A stretch of DNA of 64,000 nucleotides from Nocardioides salarius (GTDB lineage Bacteria; Actinomycetota; Actinomycetes; Propionibacteriales; Nocardioidaceae), in assembly GCF_016907435.1 (NCBI RefSeq), contig NZ_JAFBBZ010000001.1, positions 1,426,001-1,490,000 on the forward strand, read 5' to 3'. The notes under the pieces were generated by a model. The model searched no databases and had not been told where the DNA came from. It worked only from the letters and a program-made list of their open reading frames with translations. The position numbers and the translations under genes were made by a program. Of the stretch, positions 42,847-52,385 are shown in pieces (the stretch's first letter is position 1; the number at the start of each line of letters is the position of its first letter).

Positions 42847-45800
42847 GCGCGGCCCACCCGCCGCCGGCCTCCCGGCGGGCGCGGTACTCCTCGATGCTCA
42901 GCGTCTGCACCCGCGACTCGCGGCCGTCGCGGTTGTCGACGAAGCCGATCGAGCGCACGTACGGCTCGATGACGTGCACCTTCTGCAGCGGGGTGACGAT
43001 CAGCAGCTGGAGCCCGAGGCGGCCGAAGAGCGACAGTGCGTAGCGGGTGGAGAGGTCGGAGCCGCGCCCGAACGCCTCGTCGATGACCGCGAAGCGGAAG
43101 GCGCGCGAGCTCGTGGTGCCCCACTCGAGACGGAACTGGTAGGCCAGCGAGGCGGCGAGGATCGTGTAGGCCAGCTTCTCCTTCTGCCCGCCGGACTTGC
43201 CGTCGGAGTCGCGGTAGTGCTCCCACTCCTGCCCGCTCTCGCGGTCGAGCTCGGCCGCCGAGAACGTGTGCCAGCTGCGCACGTCGGTGACCCGCCGGGT
43301 CCAGGCCCGGTCGGCCTCGGCGTGGCCCTCGCGACCGCGGAAGCGGTCGATTATCCGTTTGACGTCGACGAAGCGCTGCTCGGAGTACTGGTCGCTGTCG
43401 CCCTCAAGGACCCCGCGGGTCACCGCGCGCAGGTCGTCGCGGAACTGGCGCACGTCGGTGTTGACGGTCGGCTCGACCACCAGGCGGATGAAGCGGCCCG
43501 GGGAGTAGTCGATGGCGCCGAGCGAGTCGTTGATCTGCTCGACGCGGTCGCGGATGTCGTCGGCCTGGCGGCGCAGCCAGGTGGCGAAGCCGGCCAGCTC
43601 GCGGATCGTGTTGGTGTTGAGCTGGTGCTTGAACTCCTGCTCGAAGCGCGGCAGGTCGTCGCGCCGGACCCGGTCGCGGAAGGCCCGGAACTCCGACGCG
43701 GCCTCGATCGAGGCGTCCATCTCGGTCGTCACCGCCGGCCACTGGTGCTTGATCGCCGTCATCTGCTGCTGCGCGGTCGTCGCGATGCCGTTCATCTGCT
43801 GCTGGAGCCGGTCCATCGAGCGGGTCAGCCCCTCGGCCGCGTCGCGGGCGGCCCGGTCGCAGTCGTCGGGGTCGACGACCGTCGCGCCCAGGCGCGTGGC
43901 GAGGTCGGCGTACTGCTCGCGCGCGGCGATCAGCACCGCGCCGGCGTCCTCGACCTGGGCCCGCGCCGCCTCCAGCCGGCGCACGGTGCGCGCGAGCTGC
44001 GACTCCAGGCCGCCGAGCTGGTTCTCGAGCCTGGAGCGTTCCTTCTCCGCCTGCGCGATCTGCGCGTCGACCGCCACGAGCGCCCGGTCGATCTCGGCGA
44101 GCCGCGACGAGCCGGCCAGCAGCCGCTCGCGCTGGCGGTCGGCCTCCCCGGCCTGCCCCGCGGGGGTGGCGGCGTCGAGCTCGGCCCAGGAGTCGAACTG
44201 GGTCAGGCTGCTGAGCGCCTCGGCCGCGCGGCGTACGTCGTCGCGGCGGGCCTCGACCGTCTCGACGTCGCGGTCGAGACCGACGAGGCGGGCCCGCACC
44301 TCGCCGAGCGCGACCTCCAGCGCCTCGACCTTGCGGGCGTTGGAGCGGCCGAGGATCCACGAGCGCGGGTCGTCGACGCGCGAACGGTCGTCCTTCTCGT
44401 GCCGGCTGCCCTGGCGAACCTGTCCCTCGACGGTGACGGCCTTGTCGGCCTCGAGCAACTCGGCCAGCGAGTCGACGCAGCGGTGGTCGGCGCGACGGGT
44501 GAGCTCGCGCTCCAGGAACGTCTCGAAGCGGCCGGGCTCGACCTCGAGGGTGTCGACGAGCCGCAAGTGGGCCACGGGCGGCTCCGGCTGCAGGCGCACC
44601 TGCCGCTCGGGCACCCGGTGGTAGACGACCCGGGTGCGCAGGTGGTGGGCGTTGACCCAGGCCGCGACCTCGCGGTAGTGCCGCTGGGGCACGAGCAGCG
44701 AGAGCCCGAAGCCGCGCAGCACCCGCTCGGCCGCGCCGCGCCACGCCGCGTGCTCGTCGCGGACCTCGACCAGCTCACCGACGAAGGGCAGCTGCTCGGT
44801 CTCGATCCCGAGCTCGGCGCACATCCGCTGCCGCAGCTCGAGGCTGGCGCGCGGCAAATTAGTGTGCCGCCCGGCCAAGCTGGCCAGGTCGGCCTCGACA
44901 TCGCCCGCCTCCTCGCGCGCCCGCGAGCGGTGGCTCATCACGTCGGCCAGCTCGGCGTCGAGGGCGCGCTGGCGCGGTCTCGTAGCGTCGTACGCCGCAC
45001 CCACCTCGTCGCGCCGCTCGGCGAAGGCGGCCGGTCCGTCGACGCCCGCGAGCCCGACGGCCTCCAGCAGCCGGTGGTGGCGCTCGGCACGCTGGCGGCG
45101 TGCCTCGGCGAGGGTGCGCAGCTCCTCGGCCTCCCGCTCGAGCTCGCTGACGCGGTCGCCGCCGGCGGAGGCGCGCTCCCCGATCAGGCGACCCTGCTGG
45201 CGCCGGGCCTCCTCGAGCCGGGCCCGCACCTCCTCGCCGTCGCGACGGCACCCGACCAGGGTGCTCTCGAGCTCGGCGCCCATCGCCTCGAGAAGCTCGG
45301 CCTTGCGCTCGGTGAAGTAGAGGCCGACGGCGTCGCGCTGGCGACCGGCGGCCCGCCGCTCGGCCTCGAGCGCGGCGTGCTTGTCGCAGTTGACCAGCAG
45401 CGGGTCGAGGGCGGCGAGCTGGTCCTCGGCGCGGCGCACGGCGTCGTGGGCGCGGGTGAGGTCCTCGAAGTGTGCGACCACCGTGGCGATCCGGTCGCTG
45501 GCGTCGGAGGGCTCGAGCATGTGGGTGCGCACGAAGTCGTTGAGGTTGCCGACCGACTTCATCGACACCGTCTGGTGGAACAGCTCCAGCGCCTGCTCGG
45601 AGGCGATCCCCAGCAGCCGGCGGACCTGACGCCCGTAGGCCGGGAAGTCCTTGTCGACCTGGGCGCCGCCGTCGCGCAGCCGCTTGCGCAGCGCGTTGAG
45701 GTCGCTGCCGAAGCCGGCGAAGTCGGCCTCGATGCCCAGCCCGGCCTCGGCGGTGACGAAGAAGCGCTCGGGCTGGCCGGTGCGCTCGCGCTGGGTGAAG

Positions 45801-46219
45801 ACCTGGGCCAGGGTCACTGGGTGCTCGACGTCGTCGTTGGCGAAGACACCCAGCACCACCGAGTAGGAGCGGTGGTCGCGCAGCCCCACCGGACGCGAGG
45901 TGCCGCTGCTCTCCACCCGCTCGGACTTGTAGTGGCCCTCGACGTAGCTGCGCAGCGAGCGCTCCCGCGCCTCCGCACCGGCGGCCTTGTTGTAGGCGAT
46001 GCGATGCGCCGGCATCAGCAGCGTCGTCACCGCGTCGACCAGGGTGGACTTGCCGCTGCCGATGTCGCCGGTGAGCAGCGTGTTCTCGCCGTCGAGGCGC
46101 AGCCTCCAGACCCGCCCGTCGAAGGTGCCCCAGTTGAGCACCTCGAGCCGGTGCAGCCGCCAGCCGGCCCGCTGCTCGCCCCCGCCGAGCTCGACGGCGG
46201 AGAACAATGCCTCGCTCAT
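42839..46219 (-). CDS. jetC: Wadjet SMC-like motor subunit JetC
   Basis: The 1126-aa condensin/MukB-like ATPase extrudes DNA loops. Walker A is [18 protein letters not shown] (residues 51-68). Long coiled coils run from about 290 to 480 and 650 to 870, around a hinge-like region. The ABC signature [10 protein letters not shown] and Walker [16 protein letters not shown] are near the C terminus. The ATG at 46219 has GAGGAGG upstream and is 13 bases after the jetB stop. An AAATTA patch near 44855 is the only AT-rich spot in the gene. Confidence 0.95.
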   Translation of the reverse strand: MSEALFSAVELGGGEQRAGWRLHRLEVLNWGTFDGRVWRLRLDGENTLLTGDIGSGKSTLVDAVTTLLMPAHRIAYNKAAGAEARERSLRSYVEGHYKSERVESSGTSRPVGLRDHRSYSVVLGVFANDDVEHPVTLAQVFTQRERTGQPERFFVTAEAGLGIEADFAGFGSDLNALRKRLRDGGAQVDKDFPAYGRQVRRLLGIASEQALELFHQTVSMKSVGNLNDFVRTHMLEPSDASDRIATVVAHFEDLTRAHDAVRRAEDQLAALDPLLVNCDKHAALEAERRAAGRQRDAVGLYFTERKAELLEAMGAELESTLVGCRRDGEEVRARLEEARRQQGRLIGERASAGGDRVSELEREAEELRTLAEARRQRAERHHRLLEAVGLAGVDGPAAFAERRDEVGAAYDATRPRQRALDAELADVMSHRSRAREEAGDVEADLASLAGRHTNLPRASLELRQRMCAELGIETEQLPFVGELVEVRDEHAAWRGAAERVLRGFGLSLLVPQRHYREVAAWVNAHHLRTRVVYHRVPERQVRLQPEPPVAHLRLVDTLEVEPGRFETFLERELTRRADHRCVDSLAELLEADKAVTVEGQVRQGSRHEKDDRSRVDDPRSWILGRSNARKVEALEVALGEVRARLVGLDRDVETVEARRDDVRRAAEALSSLTQFDSWAELDAATPAGQAGEADRQRERLLAGSSRLAEIDRALVAVDAQIAQAEKERSRLENQLGGLESQLARTVRRLEAARAQVEDAGAVLIAAREQYADLATRLGATVVDPDDCDRAARDAAEGLTRSMDRLQQQMNGIATTAQQQMTAIKHQWPAVTTEMDASIEAASEFRAFRDRVRRDDLPRFEQEFKHQLNTNTIRELAGFATWLRRQADDIRDRVEQINDSLGAIDYSPGRFIRLVVEPTVNTDVRQFRDDLRAVTRGVLEGDSDQYSEQRFVDVKRIIDRFRGREGHAEADRAWTRRVTDVRSWHTFSAAELDRESGQEWEHYRDSDGKSGGQKEKLAYTILAASLAYQFRLEWGTTSSRAFRFAVIDEAFGRGSDLSTRYALSLFGRLGLQLLIVTPLQKVHVIEPYVRSIGFVDNRDGRESRVQTLSIEEYRARREAGGGWAARG

Positions 46220-46232
46220 CGACCGCCCCTCC

Positions 46233-46799
46233 TCACGACACGCCCCCGCGGTACTCCTCGAGCCGGCCCGAGAAGTCGGCGAGGGTCTGCGCGTCGACGT
46301 ACGCCTTGAGGATCCGTCGGACCTCCAGCACGTCGCGTTGCCCGCGCAGCCGACGCAGGAAGCCAAGGTCGACGACCTTGGTGATGGTGGCGTCGACCTG
46401 GTCGAGCTGGCGGGCCTGGTTGGGGCTGTCGGCCAGGAACAGCGAGACCATCTCGGCGATCTGCTCGCGGCTCATGATCAGCCGCGCCTCCTGGCTGGTC
46501 GACTCCCACTCGACCATCCGCTTGCGCAGCAGCACCAGCATCAGGCTGACCGGGTAGGACAGGCTCCGCCGCTGCACGAGGCGGGGAAGCGCGCCCTCCT
46601 CGTCGCGCGAGCGCAGGTAGGCGTAGCCCTCGGTCTCGTCGAGCACGACGTCGACGCCGATCGTCGCGAAGTGGTCACGCACGGGTGCGCCGTGGCGCAG
46701 CAGGCCCTGCCACACCGCCTCGTGGCTCTCGCGGTAGACCACGCCGCGCATCAGCGTGATCACGGCGGTGGAGACCGCCAGCTCCGACTCGCTCCTCAT
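46233..46799 (-). CDS. jetB: Wadjet kite-like subunit JetB (DUF4194)
   Basis: The 188-aa protein contains a winged-helix DUF4194. [30 protein letters not shown] and [13 protein letters not shown] are the family signatures. It corresponds to MukE and bridges the kleisin JetA to JetC. It lies four bases after the jetA stop. Confidence 0.93.
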   Translation of the reverse strand: MRSESELAVSTAVITLMRGVVYRESHEAVWQGLLRHGAPVRDHFATIGVDVVLDETEGYAYLRSRDEEGALPRLVQRRSLSYPVSLMLVLLRKRMVEWESTSQEARLIMSREQIAEMVSLFLADSPNQARQLDQVDATITKVVDLGFLRRLRGQRDVLEVRRILKAYVDAQTLADFSGRLEEYRGGVS

Positions 46800-46803
46800 G
46801 GCC

Positions 46804-48234
46804 TCATCCTCGTCGCACCGTCGCCTCCGGCATCCGTACGCCGCGCTCGCCGAGATCCTCGTCGTGCCAGGTCACGGTGACCTCGCGCCGCTCGTCGAGC
46901 TCGACGGCCAGGTCCTCCTCGGACAGGGCGAGGTAACCCACGAGCTCGGCGAGCCCGTCGCGCAGCGGGTAGAGCTCGATGATCTCGTGCAGCAGCGCCG
47001 AGCTGCGCGGCGGGACCACGGTGCGCACCTGCTCGGCGAGGCGCGCGGTGTCGACGAAGGTCTGGTCGTAGAGCGCGGTGGTGTCGAGGTCCTCGACCTC
47101 GGCGGCCGGCAGCTCGGAGTCGACCTGGCTGGGCGGGCGCACGTCGTAGAGCGGGCGCTCGAAGGGCAGCGCGATCGCGAGCTGGGGCTCGTCGACCTCG
47201 AGACCGATGGTCGGGGGCGCGGCGCGCACGTCGAGGGCGGCGGCCTCGATGGCGCGGACCAGGTCGAGGACCCGGCGGTTCTCCACCCACACCTGGTCGT
47301 CGAGGAAGCGGCGCAGCTGCTCGGAGAGGCTGCGCACGGTGGCCTGGGTGCGCTCGGCGGCGTCGTACCAGTCGTGGTGCACCCGCCGCACCCGCGGCTC
47401 GACGTCGACGGCGTCGAGGCTCTGGACCCGCGCGAGCAGATCGCTGAGCTCGTCCTGGCGGTCCTGGGAGAGCAGGAAGTCGTAGAACGCCTGGAAGCTG
47501 CGGCCCTGGTCGGAGGAGGCGATGTCGGCGCGGTCGCCGACGAGCGAGGCGAGCAGCTCGCCCTTGGCGCCCTCCCAGGTGGCGATCCGCTCACGGGCGG
47601 CCCGGTCGAGCGCCCGGAAGTTCTCCTCGACCTCGCGGAAGTCGGCCAGCAGCTCGCGGGCGGTGCTGGAGAAGAACTGGTAGCGCTCGCGGAGCCCGGC
47701 ACCGTCGAGCACCCGCACTTGGCCGGTCTCGACCTCGGCGATCTCGCGGTCGGTCTCCTCGCGACGGCGGTGCAGCTCGGCGAGCCGGGTCGCGGGGTCG
47801 ACCTCGGCGCCGTGCACCATCTGGCGCAGCAGGTCGACCAGGGTGTGCAGCCGTGACTCGGTGCCGATGCTGCTGCGGGCCCGCAGGCCGGTGACCCAGC
47901 CGTAGGCCTTCTCGAGCGCCGGTGTCGCGTCGTAGTGGACCTCGTCGACGCCGGCCGGGTAGAAGCGCCGCAGCCAGCCGGCCTCCGGCGCCGACCAGTC
48001 GTCGAGATAGGCCCTCGCGTCACCGGTGTGCTGCTGCTCGGCCCCCCGCCCGGCATTCGCGACGTGCAGGAAGTCCTCGAGGGACCCGGTCAGCTCGGAC
48101 TGCGCCAGTGCACCGGAGTTCTCCTCCACGAAGACGCGACCCAGGAATCCCAGGACCAGGGGTGCGTTGCGGGCCCGCAGCAGGCGCCAGGCCGGGTGGG
48201 TGTCGGCGAGCAGCCGGATCTCTTCGATGTCCAC
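46804..48234 (-). CDS. jetA: Wadjet kleisin-like subunit JetA (DUF3375)
   Basis: The 476-aa DUF3375 protein is the MukF-like kleisin of the complex. It begins with THPAWRLLRARNAPLVLGFLGRVFVEEN, has helical bundles in the middle, and the C-terminal WHDEDLGERGVRMPEATVRR winged helix. The GTG at 48234 is preferred because GAGGAGG lies six bases upstream; a GTG at 48240 is in frame but too close to that site. It is first in the operon; TACCCT (48279-48274, minus strand) is a possible -10 box. Confidence 0.92.
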   Translation of the reverse strand: MDIEEIRLLADTHPAWRLLRARNAPLVLGFLGRVFVEENSGALAQSELTGSLEDFLHVANAGRGAEQQHTGDARAYLDDWSAPEAGWLRRFYPAGVDEVHYDATPALEKAYGWVTGLRARSSIGTESRLHTLVDLLRQMVHGAEVDPATRLAELHRRREETDREIAEVETGQVRVLDGAGLRERYQFFSSTARELLADFREVEENFRALDRAARERIATWEGAKGELLASLVGDRADIASSDQGRSFQAFYDFLLSQDRQDELSDLLARVQSLDAVDVEPRVRRVHHDWYDAAERTQATVRSLSEQLRRFLDDQVWVENRRVLDLVRAIEAAALDVRAAPPTIGLEVDEPQLAIALPFERPLYDVRPPSQVDSELPAAEVEDLDTTALYDQTFVDTARLAEQVRTVVPPRSSALLHEIIELYPLRDGLAELVGYLALSEEDLAVELDERREVTVTWHDEDLGERGVRMPEATVRRG

Positions 48235-48354
48235 GCTCACCCTCCTCCACGACGACCCCTCAATGCCGGCCCGAGGGTAGCCGCAGGAACGGACGGTCGG
48301 TGGCCCGACGTACCGTGAACGGGGTCAGGTCAACGCACCGCTCGGGAGGGTCAG

Positions 48355-49155
48355 ATGAACGCACAACGAGCCGGCTGGTACGCCGACCCTCACGACCAAG
48401 CTCAGCTGCGCTACTGGAACGGCAGCGCATGGACCGAGCACCGGTCCCCGAAGCACGGAGGACTGACGCCGGCTCAGGACGGACCCACCGGGCGGTGGTA
48501 CTTCGTGATCACGCTGGCCAGTCTGGGACTGCTCGCTGCCGTCCCGTTCTTCCACGCCGCATCGCGTCTGGACCGGCCGCAGACCCGCAAGGCGGGCACG
48601 GCGATCGCGGCAGTCAGCATCGTGGGGTTCGTGCTCATCGGCCTCTCTCCGACCGACGAGGCAGGCGACCCGACCGGTTGGCTGTCGAGCCTCGGCGCGG
48701 TCCTCATGATGTCGGTGATGCTCGTGGCCTCGCTGCTGCTCTTCGGGCTGCGCCGCGAGGTCTACCGGCCCTCCTCGACCGCTGCTCCGCTCCCGGTCAC
48801 GCCACCCAGCGGCAACCAGGGGGCGATGGCCACCGTCGAGCAGGCACGGCGTCGCCGCGACGAGGCACGCAAGCTGGCCGCCACCGATCCGATGATGGCC
48901 CGCGAGCTCGGCATCGGCCGTCCCGACGTGGAGCTGGGCTACGACGACGGCGGGCTGCTCGACCTCAACACGGCCACCCCGGCGCAGCTGAGCACCGTGT
49001 GCGGGTTGCCGCCTGCAGTCGCCCACGAGGTCGTGACGGCCCGCTCCGGCCTGGGCCGGTTCCTGGTGGTGGAGGACGCGATCGTCTTCGGCCAGGTCGG
49101 CGAGGAGCACGCGCCGACACTGCGCGACCGCGGGCTCGTCATCACCGACCTCTGA
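48355..49155 (+). CDS. DUF2510 membrane protein with C-terminal helix-hairpin-helix domain
   Basis: The 266-aa protein has an N-terminal DUF2510 module (AGWYADPHDQAQLRYWNGSAWTEH). Three membrane helices lie between about residues 48 and 138, then a charged helix. The C terminus, LDLNTATPAQLSTVCGLPPAVAHEVV, resembles the ComEA-type helix-hairpin-helix motif that binds DNA. GGAGGG lies about five bases before the ATG. It is divergent from jetA. A role in defence is possible only by location. Confidence 0.75.
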   Translation: MNAQRAGWYADPHDQAQLRYWNGSAWTEHRSPKHGGLTPAQDGPTGRWYFVITLASLGLLAAVPFFHAASRLDRPQTRKAGTAIAAVSIVGFVLIGLSPTDEAGDPTGWLSSLGAVLMMSVMLVASLLLFGLRREVYRPSSTAAPLPVTPPSGNQGAMATVEQARRRRDEARKLAATDPMMARELGIGRPDVELGYDDGGLLDLNTATPAQLSTVCGLPPAVAHEVVTARSGLGRFLVVEDAIVFGQVGEEHAPTLRDRGLVITDL

Positions 49156-49177
49156 CTCAGAGCGGGGGGACTGCGGC

Positions 49178-49519
49178 TCAGCGGCGCAGCACCTTCTCCA
49201 TCGTCTTGCCGCGCGCGAGCTCGTCGACGAGCTTGTCGAGGTAGCGGATCTTCTGCATCAGCGGGTCCTCGACGTCCTCGACGCGCACTCCGCAGACGAC
49301 GCCGGTGATCAGCGTGACCTGCGGCGGCAGCGACGCGGCGGCGAAGAACCCCTCGAAGGTCGTGCCGGCCCCGAGGTGCGCCTCGACCTGGGCCGGGTCC
49401 AGACCGGTCAGCCAGTGCACGACCTCGTCGAGCTCGGCACGGGAGCGGCCCTTGCGCTCGAGCTTGGCGACGTAGTGCGGCCACACGTCGGCGATCGGGG
49501 TGGTGAAGATCCGGTGCAC
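49178..49519 (-). CDS. DUF2200 family protein
   Basis: The 113-aa protein matches DUF2200: [38 protein letters not shown] and [35 protein letters not shown]. Function is unknown. TAGCCT six bases before the GTG suggests a leaderless mRNA. Confidence 0.82.
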   Translation of the reverse strand: MHRIFTTPIADVWPHYVAKLERKGRSRAELDEVVHWLTGLDPAQVEAHLGAGTTFEGFFAAASLPPQVTLITGVVCGVRVEDVEDPLMQKIRYLDKLVDELARGKTMEKVLRR

Positions 49520-49681
49520 GCCTCCAGGCTACGTCGCGGGAGGGCCGGGTCGTCCGGGTTGTTCACGTTGGGCGGGTGTCCGGGCCGGCGGGAGTCTCAA
49601 GACCGCGGGCCCGGGCAGCCGCAGGACCACTATGCATCGGCCGACGACGACCCGCACCGGCCCGCGCGTCGAATACCCGAA

Positions 49682-49734
49682 GTTGGGGAGGCAGCGTCGA
49701 CGCGACCTCTCCCCAACCGACCTGACACGTGTCA
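49682..49734. promoter_or_regulatory. hairpin and perfect 12-bp palindrome upstream of the LLM oxidoreductase
   Basis: tgacacgtgtca (49723-49734) is a perfect palindrome of the kind bound by dimeric regulators such as TetR proteins, 11 bases before the GTG. Just upstream, gttggggag (49682-49690) pairs with ctccccaac (49709-49717). No regulator gene lies next to it. Confidence 0.5.
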
Positions 49735-49745
49735 AGATCGGCTCC

Positions 49746-50762
49746 GTGCTCCTCGACGTGCAGCTCGACGCCCGCCCCGACCAGGCCGCCGCACGTGCCG
49801 CCGAGCTGGCCGCGACAGGGGTGGCCGGACTGTTCACCTTCGAGGGCCCGCACGACGTCTTCCTCCCGCTCGCGGCCACAGCGAGCCACGGCGTCGACGT
49901 CGACCTGATGACCAACGTCGCCATCGCGACGCCGCGCTCGCCGATGCACCTGGCCCACGCGGCGTACGACCTGCAGCTGATGAGTGGCGGCCGGTTCCGG
50001 CTCGGGCTGGGCAGCCAGATCCGCCCGCACGTCGAGAACCGGTACGGCGCCACGTGGTCGCGCCCGGCGGCGCGGATGCGCGAGGCGGTGCTGGCGACGC
50101 GGGCGATCCTGACGGCGTGGCAGGACGGCACCCGCCTCGACTTCCGTGGCGAGTTCACCAAGCACACGCTGATGCCGCCGACGTTCGTGCCGGGCCCCAA
50201 CCCGCACGGCATCGCGCCGGTGCTGCTCGGCGCTCTGGGCCCCCTGATGACGCGGGCGGCCGGCCAGGTCGCCGACGGGCTGCTGGTGATGCCGTTCCAC
50301 AGCCACCGCCACGTGCGCGAGCGGACCCTGCCGGCGCTCGAGGAGGGACTGGCTGCCCGCGAGCCCGGGCGCCCACGCGCGGACTTCCGGCTCTACCCGC
50401 AGGCGATCGTGGCGATGGGCTCGACACCGGAGGAGCAGGCCGCGGCCGACCGGGGCGTGGGCGGGCTGCTGGCCTTCTACGGCTCCACGCCGGCGTACCG
50501 CTCGGTGCTCGATGTGGAGGGCTGGGGCGACCTGCAGCCCGAGCTCAACGCGCTCTCCAAGACCGGCGCGGTGGCGGAGATGATGGCGCTGGTGACCACC
50601 CGCCACATCGAGACCCTGGCCGTGCGTGGCACGCCGAGCGAGTGCGCCGCCGAGCTCAGGCGCCGCTTCGGCGACCTGGCCGAGCGGGTCTGCTGCTACT
50701 TCCCGGGGTACGACGTCGCGCCGGCGCGGCTGGGCGAGCTCGTCGCCGCGCTGCGCGACTGA
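49746..50762 (+). CDS. LLM-class F420-dependent oxidoreductase
   Basis: The 338-aa luciferase-like monooxygenase-fold protein belongs to the actinobacterial group that uses F420. It has VAGLFTFEGPHDVFLPLA, LMTNVAIATPRSPMHLAHAAYDLQLMSGGRFRLGLGSQ and MTRAAGQVADGLLVMPFHS. Substrate is unknown. The GTG at 49746 is chosen as the beginning of the conserved beta strand (VLLDVQLDA). An upstream extension of the frame would run through the palindromes and is unlikely. Confidence 0.85.
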   Translation: MLLDVQLDARPDQAAARAAELAATGVAGLFTFEGPHDVFLPLAATASHGVDVDLMTNVAIATPRSPMHLAHAAYDLQLMSGGRFRLGLGSQIRPHVENRYGATWSRPAARMREAVLATRAILTAWQDGTRLDFRGEFTKHTLMPPTFVPGPNPHGIAPVLLGALGPLMTRAAGQVADGLLVMPFHSHRHVRERTLPALEEGLAAREPGRPRADFRLYPQAIVAMGSTPEEQAAADRGVGGLLAFYGSTPAYRSVLDVEGWGDLQPELNALSKTGAVAEMMALVTTRHIETLAVRGTPSECAAELRRRFGDLAERVCCYFPGYDVAPARLGELVAALRD

Positions 50763-50771
50763 GCGCCAGCC

Positions 50772-50788
50772 GAGCCGGGCCCGGGCTC
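50772..50788. terminator. palindrome between convergent genes
   Basis: gagccgggcccgggctc is an 8-bp stem around one base. It lies between the LLM gene stop and, by overlap, the stop of the fibronectin-III gene. Confidence 0.45.
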
Positions 50789-52046
50789 AGCGGGCCCGCA
50801 CCCTGCGGCTGGGATCGCTGATCGGGCTGAACCCGGCGCCGGTCTTGGCCTCGACCTGGAATCGCCACTTCCCGGCCCGCCCGACGGGGAAGTCGAAACG
50901 GGTGGCCGGGGCGTCGCTCCAGCGCTCGACCAGCGCCGGCACGCCCGCACGGTCGGCCGGGCCGTGCCCGGTGATGCGGTAGCAGCACTCCTCTCCCCCG
51001 CCCCAGTCGAGCGGCGGTGTCCACGAGACGCGCACGCTCAGCCCGCCACCCTTCACCCCGGGCTTCACGCGCGGGGCGGCGACCTGGTCGGGCAGGGCGT
51101 AGGTGCGCGCCACGACCGACGAGACGATCCCGGGTCCGTGCTCGTTGACCGCCCGCACCCCGACCTCGTACTCCTGGCCGGTCGCCAGCCCCTCGATGTC
51201 GGCGAGCATGTTGCGTCCCACCCCGCCGTGGCGGGCCTCGCTCGGCACGACCTGCCCGTCGACCAGCACCTCCCACCGGTCCGCGTGGTCCGCCCACCTC
51301 ACCATCTGCCACTTCAGCGCGAAGCCGCCCGCGCGCGGTCGAGCGTTGACCTCCGAGGGCGCCGCGGGCACGTCCTCGTAGAACGTGCTCAGGCTCGACC
51401 CGTAGGACCAGCCGTACGCGTTGCCGGCGCGCACCCGCAGCTCGACGGGGGTGCGGCCCTGCGTCATCGGCACCCGCACCCGCGCGCTGCTCGTGTTGAA
51501 GGTGCGGGCGGAACCGTGAGCACCGTCGTCGAGCGTCACCCAGTAGTCGGCGACCTGCTCGGCGGGCGCCGTCCAGCTCACCTCGAGCGCGTCGGCCTCC
51601 GGATCGGACTCGACCTGCAGGTCGAGCACGTCGCCCGGCGCGTGACCTCCGGTGCGGGTCGTGAAGCTGGCCCACTCACCGTCGACACCGCCACCGCTGG
51701 CTCGCACCGACCAGGTGATCGAGGTCCCGCTGGGCACGTCGCCGAAGCGGCCGGACCAGTACGGGACTCTGAGGGTCTCGACGGGTCGCGCCGTGCCACC
51801 GACGATCACGGCGACGTCGTAGGAGTCCGCCCAGTCGCCGGCCGGGCTCTCCTGGGCCGACCACCGCGTCCGCAGGTCGGTGTCGTGCATGTCCCAGGTG
51901 AGCTCGGTGATCGCCCAGGGGATGCTCGGGTCGACGCGGCCGTCGAGCACCGTGCGAGCCGCACCGGGGCCGGCGGCCGCCAGCAGGCCCAGCAGCAGGG
52001 CGGACAGGGCGGCGAGCAGGCGGCGTACGCCGGGGGCGGTGGTCAC
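50787..52046 (-). CDS. secreted protein with fibronectin type III domains
   Basis: The 419-aa protein has a signal peptide (VRRLLAALSALLLGLLAAAGPGAA). Three to four FnIII-like repeats follow, shown by LQVESDPEADALEVSWTAPAEQV ... YWVTLDDG, PVELRVRAGNAYGWS, YEVGVRAVNEHGPGI and LSVRVSWTPPL. No enzymatic domain or cell-wall anchor is visible, so it is probably released or non-covalently attached. The GTG at 52046 follows CTTTACC-rich sequence. Confidence 0.72.
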   Translation of the reverse strand: MTTAPGVRRLLAALSALLLGLLAAAGPGAARTVLDGRVDPSIPWAITELTWDMHDTDLRTRWSAQESPAGDWADSYDVAVIVGGTARPVETLRVPYWSGRFGDVPSGTSITWSVRASGGGVDGEWASFTTRTGGHAPGDVLDLQVESDPEADALEVSWTAPAEQVADYWVTLDDGAHGSARTFNTSSARVRVPMTQGRTPVELRVRAGNAYGWSYGSSLSTFYEDVPAAPSEVNARPRAGGFALKWQMVRWADHADRWEVLVDGQVVPSEARHGGVGRNMLADIEGLATGQEYEVGVRAVNEHGPGIVSSVVARTYALPDQVAAPRVKPGVKGGGLSVRVSWTPPLDWGGGEECCYRITGHGPADRAGVPALVERWSDAPATRFDFPVGRAGKWRFQVEAKTGAGFSPISDPSRRVRAR

Positions 52047-52385
52047 CAGGGCAAGGTAAAGAGCCGGGCCGGCTCGTGGGGGCTGTTCGGACCAAGACCC
52101 CCCGGACGGGCCATCCACCCCCAGGGGTGTCGTCGGGCGGGTGAGCCGGGTCGGCCGGGGGGCGGGGTGCACTGGGTAAAGCCCCGAGGGATTCACCACG
52201 CCCGGGTGGTCGCTCTCCACCCGACTCGGGGTGGACGGGGTGCCGGGGCCCCGGCCCGGGCAAGTGCCGGGGCCCCGGTCCGACATGCGCAGGACCCCCG
52301 CACCCTGGTGGGTGCGGGGGTCCTGGTGCCTCTGCGCCGCGCTGCGTGACGCGTGACCGAAGTCAGCGCGGGGAGCCGGAGACGA
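52047..52385. other. intergenic region between the FnIII gene and hbhA
   Basis: This 339-base stretch has no gene I can support. It contains the hbhA terminator (52291-52324) and two copies of gtgccggggccccgg about 25 bases apart, each holding a 12-bp GC palindrome. A GTAAAG motif occurs twice (near 52057 and 52177). A structured leader of the FnIII gene is possible but I match it to no known riboswitch. Confidence 0.5.
52291..52324 (-). terminator. terminator of hbhA
   Basis: A perfect 15-bp stem (52291-52305 with 52310-52324) with loop tggt lies 61 bases after the hbhA stop codon. Confidence 0.85.

Noticed and set aside
49527..49610. A degenerate third GACCCGGC-type array between DUF2200 and the LLM gene
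   Set aside because: gccgggtc and ggcgggtgtccgggcc occur, but no consistent 22-base period could be traced.
52047..52290. A riboswitch (c-di-AMP or cobalamin type) upstream of the fibronectin-III gene
   Set aside because: There are GC palindromes and repeated GTAAAG motifs, but I could not match the conserved core of any known class by eye. A covariance-model search would decide.
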